This document shows, piece after piece, positions 7,843 through 19,157 of a stretch of DNA of 64,000 nucleotides. The number at the start of each line of letters is the position of its first letter. Position 1 is the stretch's first letter. Both the position numbers and the translations under genes were made by a program. The notes beneath the pieces were generated by a model. The model searched no databases and was not told where the DNA came from. It saw nothing but the letters and a program-made list of their open reading frames with translations. Source of the stretch: Rhizorhabdus wittichii RW1 (GTDB lineage Bacteria > Pseudomonadota > Alphaproteobacteria > Sphingomonadales > Sphingomonadaceae); NCBI GenBank assembly GCA_000016765.1, contig CP000699.1, forward strand, positions 3,187,001 through 3,251,000. The letters are read 5' to 3'.

Positions 7843-9102
7843 TCACCCCAGCAGCAATCCCGCCAGCGCCGCCGACATCAGGTTGGCGAGGCTGCCCGCG
7901 ATCAGCGCCTTGATGCCGAGCCGGGCGATCACCGGGCGCTGGTTGGGGGCGAGGCTGCCGGCCGACGCCATCTGGATCGCGATCGAGGAGAAATTGGCGA
8001 AGCCGCACAGCGCGAAGGTGGTGACGGCCAGGCTGTGCGCGTCGAGCGTGGCCTTGATCTGGCCGAGATGGATATAGGCGACGAACTCGTTGAGGACGAT
8101 CTTCTCGCCGAACAGCCCGCCCGCCACCTGCGCCTGTTCCCACGGGATGCCGAGCAGGTACATGACCGGCGCGAAGACGAAGCCGAGCAGCTGCTGGAAG
8201 CTGAGCGAAGGATGGCCGAACCAGCCGCCCGCGACGCCGAGCAGCCCGTTGGCGAGCGCGACCAGCGCGACGAAGGACAGCACCATCGCGCCGACTGCGA
8301 CCGCGATCCGCACGCCGGTCTGCGCGCCCTGCGACGCCGCCATGATGATGTTGGCGGGGCGTTCCTCGGCTTCGTGCGCCTCGGCCAGCACGATCGCCTC
8401 CTCGGCCGGATCGTCGCCGAGTGGCAGCTCGCCCTCGGGCGCGCGCGGGTCGGGCATGATGATCTTGGCCATCAGCAGCCCGCCCGGCGCCGCCATGAAG
8501 CTGGCGGCGAGCAGCAGGTCGATGCTGATCCCCATCGCCGCATAGGCGGCGAGGATGGTGCCCGCGACCCCGGCCATGCCGGTGGTCATCACCGCGAACA
8601 TCTGGTGCGGGGCGAGGCCGGCGAGATAGGGGCGGATGACCAGCGGCGATTCGCTCTGCCCGACGAAGATGTTGGCGGCGGCGCACAGCGATTCGACCTT
8701 GGAGACGCCGGTCACCTTCTCGATCGCGCCGCCGACCCAGCGGATCACCGCCTGCATGATGCCGAGATAATAGAGGATCGAGACGAGCGAGGCGAAGAAG
8801 ATGATCACCGGCAGCGCCGCGAGCGCGAAGCTGGTGCCGCCGATCTCGGGCCTGACCAGCGATCCGAACAGGAAATCGGTGCCCGACTGGGCATAGCCGA
8901 GCAGGCTCGACACCCCCGCCGACAGCCCGGCGAGCACCGTCCGGCCCCACGGCACGTAGAGCACCAGCACCGCGATCGCCGCCTGCAGGCCGAACGCCGC
9001 GCCGACGACGCGCAGGCGGATCGCCCGGCGGTCCGACGACAGCGCCACCGCCACGAGCAGGATCAGCGCGATGCCGGCGATGCCGGTCAGCCATTTGGTC
9101 AT
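7843..9102 (-). CDS. nupC: NupC-type concentrative nucleoside transporter
   Basis: This 419-residue inner-membrane protein is hydrophobic throughout. It carries the CNT-family core: LPVIIFFASLVSILYYLG near residue 97, ANIFVGQSESPLVIRPYL near 147, and FALCGFANFSSIAIQM near 375. CNT proteins couple nucleoside uptake to a proton or sodium gradient. It is transcribed divergently from the VUT transporter with about 100 bp between. No nucleoside-catabolism gene is adjacent, so nucleoside specificity is unknown. Confidence 0.92.
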   Translation of the reverse strand: MTKWLTGIAGIALILLVAVALSSDRRAIRLRVVGAAFGLQAAIAVLVLYVPWGRTVLAGLSAGVSSLLGYAQSGTDFLFGSLVRPEIGGTSFALAALPVIIFFASLVSILYYLGIMQAVIRWVGGAIEKVTGVSKVESLCAAANIFVGQSESPLVIRPYLAGLAPHQMFAVMTTGMAGVAGTILAAYAAMGISIDLLLAASFMAAPGGLLMAKIIMPDPRAPEGELPLGDDPAEEAIVLAEAHEAEERPANIIMAASQGAQTGVRIAVAVGAMVLSFVALVALANGLLGVAGGWFGHPSLSFQQLLGFVFAPVMYLLGIPWEQAQVAGGLFGEKIVLNEFVAYIHLGQIKATLDAHSLAVTTFALCGFANFSSIAIQMASAGSLAPNQRPVIARLGIKALIAGSLANLMSAALAGLLLG

Positions 9103-9206
9103 GAAGGAGAGGTTCCCAGCCCGCCCGAAAGCGCCACCATGGCGCGGCGCCCGGCGCGGTCAAGCGCTCTTTCGCTCGCCTGGCAAAGCCGGTAGCAGGC
9201 GGTTCC

Positions 9207-9869
9207 ATGGACGCCTCCCCGCCTTTGGCCCAGCCCTCGCCCCGCGCGTTCCCGCGCTCGCTCTTCATCCTCTCGCTCTTCTACGGCGGCATGGTCTGCA
9301 TCGCCGGGGTGCTGGGGGTGAAGCAGGTGGCGATCGGCCCGCTCGCGGTGGAGGCGGGGATCTTCGGCTTCCTGCTGCTGGTGGTGATGGCGAGCGCGGT
9401 GGCCGAGCTGCACGGCCGCGCCGCCGCCGACGCGCTGGTGCGCTGGGGCTTCCTGCCGCTGATCGCCTCGGCGCTGCTGATCCGGCTGGTGCTCTGGCTG
9501 CCCGCCGACCCCGGCATGTACCCGCCCGCGGTCGAGGCCTTCCCGATCGTGGTGGGGCAGGGCGCCCGGATGATGATCGCCGGGCTGATCTCCTACGGCC
9601 TGTCGCAGACGCTCAACGTGCTGATCTTCGACAAGCTGAAGGGGCAGGGCGTCGGCCGCTTCGTCTGGCTGCGCGGCATGATCGCCAGCATCGTCAGCCA
9701 GGTCGCCGACACCGTCATGTTCATCACCATCAGCTTCTATGGCGAGCGCGACATCCTCGGCCTGATGGGCGGGCAGATGGTCGCCAAGGTCGCGCTGTCG
9801 GTGATCCTGGTGCCGCCGCTGATCACCCTGTTCGTCGCCTGGGGCCGGAGGGTCGACGCGCGGGGATAG
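9207..9869 (+). CDS. Queuosine-precursor transporter (VUT/YhhQ family)
   Basis: This 220-residue membrane protein has about six hydrophobic helices and the family features ASAVAELHGRAAADALVRWG, ISYGLSQTLNVLIFDKLKG and RGMIASIVSQVADTVMFITI, including the conserved QxxD arrangement in the last. COG1738 proteins import queuosine precursors such as preQ0 or preQ1. Relevance here is supported by queG at the left edge of the window. No preQ1-riboswitch-like leader was seen upstream. Confidence 0.88.
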   Translation: MDASPPLAQPSPRAFPRSLFILSLFYGGMVCIAGVLGVKQVAIGPLAVEAGIFGFLLLVVMASAVAELHGRAAADALVRWGFLPLIASALLIRLVLWLPADPGMYPPAVEAFPIVVGQGARMMIAGLISYGLSQTLNVLIFDKLKGQGVGRFVWLRGMIASIVSQVADTVMFITISFYGERDILGLMGGQMVAKVALSVILVPPLITLFVAWGRRVDARG

Positions 9870-9886
9870 TCGTCCCTTCCCCAAGG

Positions 9887-9976
9887 CGTCGCCCCGGCGG
9901 AGGCCGGGGTCTCATGACGCTCCTGCCTCGACCTCATCTCCCCTCTCCCGAGATCCCGGCCTCCGCCGGGATGACG
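9887..9976. repeat. Paired REP-like inverted repeat (CGGCGGAGGCCGGG family)
   Basis: A left unit with CCCCGGCGGAGGCCGGGGTC and a right unit GAGATCCCGGCCTCCGCCGG ending ATGACG flank a CTCCTGCCTCGACCTCATCT spacer. The same unit pair occurs at 18994-19083, 42263-42352 and 56940-57029. Single units lie at 36426-36453 and 59496-59523. The left unit here diverges (CGTCGCCCC instead of CGTCATCCC). Confidence 0.8.
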
Positions 9977-10027
9977 AGTATGAACGCGCCACTTTATCCC
10001 GCGCCCCCGCTCCGCTAAGGGGCCGCC

Positions 10028-10933
10028 ATGTCGACCGATCACAGCCCCGATCCGCTCCTCCTCACCAAGGCCGAGACGCTCGTCGAGGCGCTGCCCTATA
10101 TGCAGCGCTATGCGGGCGAGACCTTCGTCGTCAAATATGGCGGCCACGCCATGGGCGACCCGGAGGCGGCGCGCGACTTCGCCGAGGATATCGTCCTGCT
10201 CAAGGCGGTCGGGATCAACCCGGTGGTCGTCCATGGCGGCGGGCCGCAGATCGGCAAGATGCTCAAGACGCTCGGCGTCGAGAGCCGCTTCGTCGACGGC
10301 CTGCGCGTCACCGACGCGGAGACCGCGCGGGTCGCCGAGATGGTGCTGTGCGGCTCGATCAACAAGGAGATCGTCTCCTGGATCGCCCAGGCGGGCGGCC
10401 GCGCGGTTGGCCTGTCGGGCAAGGACGGCCGGATGGTCGTCGCCGAGAAGGTCCGCCGCACCCAGCGCGATCCCGACAGCAATATCGAGAAGGCGGTCGA
10501 CCTCGGCTTCGTCGGCGAGCCCGCCGACATCGACCGGCGGGTGATCGACACCATCTCCAAGGCGGGCATGATCCCGGTGGTCGCGCCGATCGCGATCGGC
10601 GAGGACGGCCACACCTACAACGTCAACGCCGACACCATGGCGGGCGCGATCGCGATTGCGCTGGGCGCGGCGCGGCTGTTCCTGCTGACCGACGTCGCCG
10701 GGGTGCTCGACAAGGAGAAGAAGCTGATCCGCGACCTGACCCCGCGCCAGATCAACGCGCTGCGCGAGGACGGGACGATCCAGGGCGGGATGATCCCGAA
10801 GCTGGAGACCTGTGTCCACGCGGTCGAGGGCGGGGTCGACGCCGCCGTCATCCTCGACGGCCGGGTGCCGCACGCGATGCTGATCGAAGCCTTCACCCGC
10901 CGCGGCGCGGGCACGCTGATCGGGATGGGCTAG
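10028..10933 (+). CDS. argB: Acetylglutamate kinase
   Basis: This 301-residue amino-acid kinase phosphorylates N-acetylglutamate in arginine synthesis. Family motifs are [11 protein letters not shown] (Lys in the phosphate-binding loop), [14 protein letters not shown], the substrate-binding [13 protein letters not shown] and [14 protein letters not shown]. The length fits the longer ArgB class found in many alphaproteobacteria, which is often arginine-inhibited. It stands alone between two repeat elements, with no other arg gene nearby. Confidence 0.95.
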   Translation: MSTDHSPDPLLLTKAETLVEALPYMQRYAGETFVVKYGGHAMGDPEAARDFAEDIVLLKAVGINPVVVHGGGPQIGKMLKTLGVESRFVDGLRVTDAETARVAEMVLCGSINKEIVSWIAQAGGRAVGLSGKDGRMVVAEKVRRTQRDPDSNIEKAVDLGFVGEPADIDRRVIDTISKAGMIPVVAPIAIGEDGHTYNVNADTMAGAIAIALGAARLFLLTDVAGVLDKEKKLIRDLTPRQINALREDGTIQGGMIPKLETCVHAVEGGVDAAVILDGRVPHAMLIEAFTRRGAGTLIGMG

Positions 10934-10944
10934 TTCCCGAAAGC

Positions 10945-11157
10945 TCTCCCTCCCCTTCAGGGGAGGGATGTAAGTTCTGCGAGGTCAGGATTGCCCCCCG
11001 GGCAATCCCTGAAACATGCTGGGGGCATGTTTCACCTCGCTGAAGGGTACGCAGTGAAGGGGCTCGATGCCCCTTCACGGAGTTTCGCGGGAAGGCCGGG
11101 GAGGCTCGCTACGCTCGCCACCCACCCCCCGACCCCCTCCCTTGAAAGGGAGGGGGC
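10945..11157. repeat. Long paired inverted repeat, second copy
   Basis: Same block order as 7690-7833. The left end is CTCCCCTTCAGGGGAGG. The middle has GGGGCTCGATGCCCCTTC and GGAGTTTCGCGGGA, followed by GGCTCGCTACGCTCGC and ACCCACCCCC. The right end is CCCTCCCTTGAAAGGGAGGG. An extra palindromic piece (CCCCCGGGCAATCC and a TGAAACATG...CATGTTTCA pair near 11010-11036) lengthens this copy. It fills the argB/dapD convergent gap. Confidence 0.78.
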
Positions 11158-11163
11158 GTTCGC

Positions 11164-11984
<821 letters not shown>

Positions 11985-11988
<4 letters not shown>

Positions 11989-12656
11989 TCCATTCCCCTT
12001 GTGAGTTCGTCGAGCCAGTGGCCGACGTCGTGTATCTCGATATCGATGAAGCTGGCGTCGGCCTCGTGGTTGCCGAACTCGGAACCGTTGTTGACCCACA
12101 CCGTGGTCATGCCGATCGCCTTGGCGGGCTTGAGGTTGCGGGCCATGTCCTCGACGAACAGCGAGGTCGCCGGGTCGACGCCGAACGCCTCGACCATCGA
12201 TGCGTAGCTCGCCGCCTGCGGCTTGGGCTGATAGGCGCAGGCGTGGATGTCGTGGATCGCCTCGAAGCTCCGCGACAGGCCGAGCCGCTCGAGCACCCGC
12301 CCGGCATAGTCGGCGTCGCCATTGGTGAAGATCAGCTTGCGCCCGGGCAGCTTCGCGATCGCGTTCACCAGCCGCCTGTCCTCGGCGAGCACGTCCATCT
12401 CGATGTCGTGGACGAAGGCGAGGAATTCGTGCGGGTCGATCGCGTGGCTGTGCATCAGCCCCGACAGGGTGGTGCCATGCTCGCGGAACAGCTGCTTCTG
12501 GATGCGCCTGGCCTCGACCGGGTCGACGCCCAGCAGCCGCTCGACATAGAGGCCCATCCGCACGTCGATCCGCCCGAACAGGTCCGCCGACGCCGGGTAG
12601 AGCGTGTTGTCCAGATCGAAGATCCAGGCGTCGATATGGTCGAGCGCGGGCGGCAT
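11985..12656 (-). CDS. HAD-family pyrimidine 5'-nucleotidase-like phosphatase
   Basis: This 223-residue haloacid-dehalogenase phosphatase has motif I DLDNTLYP (near residues 13-20), motif II in [10 protein letters not shown], and motif III/IV with [13 protein letters not shown] and [18 protein letters not shown]. It matches the SDT1/pyrimidine 5'-nucleotidase subfamily that dephosphorylates nucleoside monophosphates. It lies immediately upstream of dapD with ATGA overlap, a common pairing in alphaproteobacteria. The physiological substrate is not evident from sequence. Confidence 0.85.
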
Positions 12657-12703
12657 GGCCGGGCGAGTAGCCTTTGGGGGAGGTGGAGGCAACCGGGAGA
12701 TCG

Positions 12704-12855
12704 CTCCCCTCCCTGCAAGGGAGGGGCTTGGGGGTGGGTGGCGAAGCCGGAGGCTCGATGCCTCCGGCGCAGCCTGACGGGGCGAGCGAGGAAGCTCCCC
12801 TGAATCAAGTTCAGGGTCGCTACCCACCCCTAACCCCTCCCTTGCAGGGAGGGGG
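12704..12855. repeat. Long paired inverted repeat, third copy
   Basis: The ends are CCCCTCCCTGCAAGGGAGGGG and CCCCTCCCTTGCAGGGAGGG, each with GGGGTGGGT/ACCCACCCC extensions. The centre has a CGGAGGCTCGATGCCTCCG hairpin and a CTGAATCAAGTTCAG dyad. Same architecture as 7690-7833. It lies between sufA and the HAD-dapD pair, which are co-oriented, so it sits just downstream of the suf operon. Confidence 0.78.
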
Positions 12856-12866
12856 ACAAATAGGAG

Positions 12867-13220
12867 CTAGACCGTGAAGCTCTCGCCGCAGCCGCAGCTG
12901 CCCTTGGCGTTGGGGTTGGCGAAGACGAAGCCGGCGGTGAAGTCGTCCTCGACCCAGTCCATCGTCGAGCCGATCAGATAGAGCAGCGATCCGCCGTCGA
13001 CGTAGAAGGTGCCGCCGGGGGTCTCGATCCGCTCGTCGAACGGGTCGGCCTCGGTGACATAGTCGACCGAATAGGCGAGGCCCGAGCAGCCGCGGCGCGG
13101 GGTCGACAGCTTGACGCCGATCGCGCCCTCGGGCGCGGCCGCCATCAGCGCGGCGATGCGCGCCTCGGCCGACGGCGTCAGGATCAGCGCGGCGGGGCGC
13201 GGGCGGGTGGTCGTCGTCAT
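12867..13220 (-). CDS. sufA: A-type Fe-S carrier protein SufA/HesB
   Basis: This 117-residue A-type carrier receives clusters from SufBCD and passes them to apoproteins. The three ligand cysteines are in RRGCSGLAYSVDYV and in the C-terminal GSCGCGESF. The ATG at 13220 has GGAG nine nt upstream. An alternative ATG at 13241 adds MGLEFEP. It is the last gene of the suf operon, following sufT by about 65 nt. Confidence 0.9.
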   Translation of the reverse strand: MTTTTRPRPAALILTPSAEARIAALMAAAPEGAIGVKLSTPRRGCSGLAYSVDYVTEADPFDERIETPGGTFYVDGGSLLYLIGSTMDWVEDDFTAGFVFANPNAKGSCGCGESFTV

Positions 13221-13285
13221 CGGTTCAAACTCCAAACCCATTCACCCCGAAACCCCTGCGAATCATGTGGGAAGGGTTTTTCACC

Positions 13286-13780
13286 TTACAACATCCCCAG
13301 TTCGAGCTTGGCCTCGTCCGACATCTTCTGCGGGTCCCACGGCGGGTCCCAGATCAGGTTGACCTCGGCTGATCCGACCCCCGGCACCGCGCCGACGCGC
13401 AGCTCGACCTCGCCCGGCATCGATTCGGCGACCGGGCAGTGCGGGGTGGTCAGCGTCATCGTCACCACGACATGGTTGTCGGCGGTGATGTCGACCCCGT
13501 AGATCAGCCCCAGCTCGTAGATGTTCACCGGGATCTCGGGGTCGTAGATCTCCTTGAGCGCGGCGATCACGCCCTCATAGACGTCGCCGCCGGGCTCGCC
13601 CGCGCCCGCCTCGGCGGGCTTCTGCGACAGGAAGCCTTCGAGATAGTCGGGCTTGCGCGCGCTCTCGTCCGCCCCCCCTTCGTCTGCGGCCGTGTCGACG
13701 CGCGCCTTGGGCGGCGGCGGCACCGCATCGACCTCCTCGATCTCGATCTTGCCCGTCTCGTTCATCGCTTCGTCCGTCAT
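13286..13780 (-). CDS. sufT: SUF system Fe-S assembly protein SufT (MIP18/DUF59)
   Basis: This 164-residue protein has an acidic, proline-containing N-terminal region of about 65 residues, followed by a DUF59 domain with EIYDPEIPVNIYELGLIYGV and MTLTTPHCPVAESMPGE. The cysteine in the latter is the conserved one. SufT aids Fe-S maturation. It overlaps sufS by 4 nt (ATGA), so the two are translationally coupled. Confidence 0.9.
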   Translation of the reverse strand: MTDEAMNETGKIEIEEVDAVPPPPKARVDTAADEGGADESARKPDYLEGFLSQKPAEAGAGEPGGDVYEGVIAALKEIYDPEIPVNIYELGLIYGVDITADNHVVVTMTLTTPHCPVAESMPGEVELRVGAVPGVGSAEVNLIWDPPWDPQKMSDEAKLELGML

Positions 13781-14991
13781 CCGAAAATCCGCGTCACCCG
13801 TTCGATTCCCCGCGCCAGCGCGGCGACGTCGTCATCGTCATTGTAGATGCCGAAGCTCGCCCGCGCGGTGGCCGGAACGTCGAGATGCTCCATCAGCGGC
13901 TGGGCGCAATGGTGCCCGGCCCGGATCGCCACGCCGTCCTCGTCCAATATGGTGCCGATGTCGTGCGGATGCACCCCCTCGATCGCGAAGGAGACGATGC
14001 CCGCGGCATCCTCGGGCCCGAACAGCCGCACGCTGTTGATCCCCGACAGCGCCGCTCGCGCCTTGCGCACCAGCGCGGCCTCATGCGCGTGGATGAAGGG
14101 CAGGCCGATCGATTCGACATAGTCGATCGCGGCGTGGAGGCCGAGCGCGCCGACGATGTTGGGCGTCCCCGCCTCGAACCGCTGCGGCGCCGGCGCCCAG
14201 GTCGTCTTCGCGAAGGTGACGCGGTCGATCATCGATCCGCCGCCTTGGTAAGGCGGCATCGCGTCGAGCAGCTCGGCCTTCGCCCAGAGCACGCCGATCC
14301 CGGTCGGCCCGTAGAGCTTGTGGCCCGAGAAGACGTAGAAGTCGCAGCCGATCGCCGCGACGTCGGCGCCGATGCGCGGCACCGCCTGGCAGCCGTCGAT
14401 CAGGATCCTCGCGCCGACCCGGTGCGCCAGCTCGGTCGCGCGGCGGGCGTCGAGCACCGAGCCGAGCACGTTCGAGACATGGGCGAGCGCGACCAGCTTG
14501 TGCCGATCGGTCAGCATCGCCTCGGCCGCGTCGAGGTCGATGCAGCCGTCGGCGGTGAGCGGGCAGACGTCGATCGCGACGCCGGTCCGCTCCTGGATGA
14601 GCTGCCACGGCACGATGTTCGAATGATGCTCGAGCTGCGACAGCAGGATGCGGTCGCCGGGCTTGAGGTTGGCGACGCCCCATGTCTGCGCGACGAGGTT
14701 GATCGCCTCGGTCGCGCCGCGCACGAACACCACCTCGTCGGCGCTGCGGGCGCCCAGGAAACGGGCGACCCGCTGGCGCGCCGCCTCATAGGCGATCGTC
14801 ATGTCGGCCGAGCGGCGATAGACGCCGCGATGGACGGTCGCATAGTCGCGGCCATAGGCCTGGGCGATCGCGTCGATCACCGCCTGCGGCTTCTGTGCGG
14901 TCGCGGCGGTGTCGAGATAGTGCCAGCCGTCCGGGATCGCCGGGAAATCGGCGCGGCGGCTCAGCTCGGCGATGTCGACGACGCTGCTCAT
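13777..14991 (-). CDS. sufS: Cysteine desulfurase SufS
   Basis: This 404-residue PLP enzyme mobilises sulfur from cysteine for Fe-S assembly. The PLP lysine is in VFSGHKLYGPTG (near residue 225) and the persulfide-forming cysteine is in RAGHHCAQPL (near 362). LEHHSNIVPWQ and a complete C-terminal domain mark a group II desulfurase. The ATG at 14991 overlaps the sufD stop by 4 nt. The partner SufE is encoded separately at 41412-41825. Confidence 0.95.
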   Translation of the reverse strand: MSSVVDIAELSRRADFPAIPDGWHYLDTAATAQKPQAVIDAIAQAYGRDYATVHRGVYRRSADMTIAYEAARQRVARFLGARSADEVVFVRGATEAINLVAQTWGVANLKPGDRILLSQLEHHSNIVPWQLIQERTGVAIDVCPLTADGCIDLDAAEAMLTDRHKLVALAHVSNVLGSVLDARRATELAHRVGARILIDGCQAVPRIGADVAAIGCDFYVFSGHKLYGPTGIGVLWAKAELLDAMPPYQGGGSMIDRVTFAKTTWAPAPQRFEAGTPNIVGALGLHAAIDYVESIGLPFIHAHEAALVRKARAALSGINSVRLFGPEDAAGIVSFAIEGVHPHDIGTILDEDGVAIRAGHHCAQPLMEHLDVPATARASFGIYNDDDDVAALARGIERVTRIFG

Positions 14992-16070
14992 ATCCGCTCC
15001 TCCAGCCAGGCTTCCGCCGCGGCCTGGAAGGCGTCGCGGACCGGTTCGTCGCCGATCCGCGACAGCGCGTCGGCGATGAACGCCTGGGTCAGCAGCGCGC
15101 GGGCGCGATCGGGGGTGATCCCGCGCGAGCTCATGTAGAACAGCGCCTGCGCGTCGAGCTCGCCGACCGTCGCGCCATGGGCGCATTTCACGTCGTCGGC
15201 GAAGATCTCCAGCTCGGGCTTGAGGTTCACCGTCGCGGTGCGCTTGAGCATCAGCCCGCGCAGGCTCTGCTCGCCGTCGGTCTTCTGCGCGTCGCGCGCG
15301 ACCTCGACCCGCGCCGCCATGCTGGTCGTCGCCTGGTCGTCGGCGACCGCGCGCCAGAGCTGGCGGCTGGTGCCCTCCGGCTCGGCGTGGCGGACGACCA
15401 CCGCGGCGTCATGGCGCTGGCTGTCGCGGGCGAGCAGCGCGCCGCCATGCTCGGCATAGGCGCCGACGCCGTCGAGGGTGATGAAGGCGTCGAGCCGGCT
15501 GCCGCCCGCGCCGGCGCCGAGGATGGTGGTGACGAGGCTCGCGCCCGCGCCCAACACCGCCTCGTCGCGCAGCGAGGTGAAGCCCGATCCCTGGACCAGC
15601 CGGATCGCCCGCATCAGCCGCGCCGATCGGCCGAGCTCGATCCGGGTCAGCCGATTGGCCCAGCCGTCGCCGACATAGGTCTCGACGATGCTCGCCTGCG
15701 CGTCCTCGGCCATCACGATCCGCGCCGGGACATGGCTGGCGCCGCCGGTCGCGACATGGACGATCTCGATCGCGCCCGCCGGGGCGGCGCCGTCCTTGTG
15801 GAGCGCCAGCGTCCAGCCGTCGCCGGCGGCGAGCCGCGCCAGCGGATGGATCGATTCGGCGTCGACCGCGCCGACCGTCACCGGCCCCGGCCGGCTGCGG
15901 CCCGCGTCGAGCCGCCCGTCGACGAACAGCAGCCGGGGACCGTCGCCGATCCAGTGCGAATCGAGGTCGCCGGCGGCGCCTGTAGCGGGTGCTACGGAGA
16001 GCGCTTCGAGGCCCGACAGGTCGGACCAGCGCCAGGCCTCCTCGCGGGTGGAGGGGAGGGTGAGGGTCAT
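14988..16070 (-). CDS. sufD: Fe-S cluster assembly protein SufD
   Basis: This 360-residue protein is a partner of SufB and SufC in the scaffold complex. The C-terminal beta-helix core carries FADDVKCAHGATVGELDAQALFYMSSRG, with the conserved cysteine-histidine of the family. ATG 16070 has AGGA six nt upstream. A repeat-rich gap of about 170 nt separates it from sufC, while the 3' end overlaps sufS. Overall similarity to SufB is confined to the C-terminal region, as expected. Confidence 0.92.
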   Translation of the reverse strand: MTLTLPSTREEAWRWSDLSGLEALSVAPATGAAGDLDSHWIGDGPRLLFVDGRLDAGRSRPGPVTVGAVDAESIHPLARLAAGDGWTLALHKDGAAPAGAIEIVHVATGGASHVPARIVMAEDAQASIVETYVGDGWANRLTRIELGRSARLMRAIRLVQGSGFTSLRDEAVLGAGASLVTTILGAGAGGSRLDAFITLDGVGAYAEHGGALLARDSQRHDAAVVVRHAEPEGTSRQLWRAVADDQATTSMAARVEVARDAQKTDGEQSLRGLMLKRTATVNLKPELEIFADDVKCAHGATVGELDAQALFYMSSRGITPDRARALLTQAFIADALSRIGDEPVRDAFQAAAEAWLEERI

Positions 16071-16078
16071 GCGCAATC

Positions 16079-16226
16079 CTCCCTGCCGAAGGTGGGGAGG
16101 GGGACCGCACGCAGTGCGGTGGAGGGGTAGGGCAGACCTTCGACGGCAGCGATGGACCGGAGGCCGGAAGACCCCTCCACCATCCTGCGGATGGTCCCCC
16201 TCCCCATGCTGCGCATGGGGAGGATT
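16079..16226. repeat. Repeat element inside the suf operon
   Basis: The stretch contains inverted blocks GGTGGGGAGGGGGACCGC and a GGTCCCCCTCCCCATG-type complement. It also holds the small palindromes CCGCACGCAGTGCGG and CCCCATGCTGCGCATGGGG. A second copy of this family, with the phrase GGAGGGGGACCGC, is at 29482-29611. It separates sufC from sufD on the transcribed strand and would form a long hairpin in the operon mRNA. Confidence 0.75.
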
Positions 16227-16239
16227 GGAGCGGAACCGC

Positions 16240-16983
<744 letters not shown>

Positions 16984-17022
16984 TCTTACTTTCCAGCGGG
17001 GTGACGGTTAGGGAGGAATGGA

Positions 17023-18495
<1,473 letters not shown>

Positions 18496-18498
18496 ATC

Positions 18499-18903
18499 TC
18501 AGGCTCTCGACAGGGTTGCGAGGCTCACGCCGCCCAGCGCGCCGCGGATCGTGTCGTTGACGACACCCCAATGCGGCTTGACGCGGCAGGCGCTTTCCAG
18601 CCCGCAGTCGTGACGATGGTCGTCGACGCAGGCGGTCATGGCGATCGGCCCCTCGACCGCCTCGACGATGTCGGCGAGGCTGATCGCGCCGGGATCGCGC
18701 GCCAGGCGGAAGCCGCCGCCGGTGCCGCGCGCCGAGGCGAGCAGGCCGGCCTGGGCGAGCCGCCCCATCAGCTTCTGCGCGGTCGGCAGCGGCACGCCGG
18801 TCTCGTCGGACAGCAGCGTCGCGGTCAGCCGTTCGCCGGCGCCGTGGCGGGCGGCGGCGGAGAGCATGACGACCGCATAGTCGGCCAGGCTGGACAGGCG
18901 CAT
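18499..18903 (-). CDS. Rrf2-family regulator of the suf operon (SufR/IscR-like)
   Basis: This 134-residue winged-helix regulator begins MRLSSLADYAVVMLSAAARH. A wing with GTGGGFRLARDP follows, and three cysteines, in CVDDHRHDCGLESAC (near residues 92-106), resemble the [2Fe-2S] ligand pattern of Rrf2/IscR proteins. It probably senses Fe-S sufficiency and represses suf. It is the first gene of the operon. A perfect 10+10 inverted repeat lies 11 nt upstream of the start. Confidence 0.9.
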   Translation of the reverse strand: MRLSSLADYAVVMLSAAARHGAGERLTATLLSDETGVPLPTAQKLMGRLAQAGLLASARGTGGGFRLARDPGAISLADIVEAVEGPIAMTACVDDHRHDCGLESACRVKPHWGVVNDTIRGALGGVSLATLSRA

Positions 18904-18914
18904 CGCGTTTCGAT

Positions 18915-18943
18915 CCCAATCGGACTGATTCGATCCGATTGGG
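18915..18943 (-). promoter_or_regulatory. Candidate operator for the suf Rrf2 regulator
   Basis: Arms CCCAATCGGA (18915-18924) and TCCGATTGGG (18934-18943) are perfect complements separated by 9 nt. The element sits between a possible -35 TTGACC (minus strand, 18972-18967) and the ATG at 18903. Position, dyad symmetry and the CGGACT core suit an Rrf2-type autoregulatory site. Binding itself is inference. Confidence 0.65.
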
Positions 18944-18993
18944 CAGATGGGCGTGGAAGCGGCCAAGGTCAAGGGTGGATATCTACCTTTTCC

Positions 18994-19083
18994 CGTCATC
19001 CCGGCGGAGGCCGGGATCTCGGGAGAGGGGAGAAGGGGGCGAGGCAGGAGCCGCCTGAGATGCCGGCCTCCGCCGGCATGACG
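18994..19083. repeat. Paired REP-like inverted repeat (CGGCGGAGGCCGGG family)
   Basis: The left unit is CGTCATCCCGGCGGAGGCCG and the right unit is GCCGGCCTCCGCCGGCATGACG-like, with a GGGAGAGGGGAGAAGG spacer. The right unit carries paired changes (GGCATGACG) that keep its own stem intact. It lies in the divergent gap between the suf regulator and pyrD. Confidence 0.8.
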
Positions 19084-19157
19084 CGGAGGGAAGGGCGACG
19101 ACGGGTGAAGCAACTTCCCCCATGACGGCGCGGGCCTGTCCCGCTAAGCGGGCGTCC

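Noticed and set aside
9103-9206. Possible preQ1 riboswitch before the queuosine-precursor transporter
   Set aside because: No conserved hairpin followed by an A-rich pseudoknot tail is present, and the segment is GC-rich without the expected motif.
12674-12877. Short plus-strand frame over the third long repeat
   Set aside because: It translates the inverted-repeat element itself and has no protein-like features.
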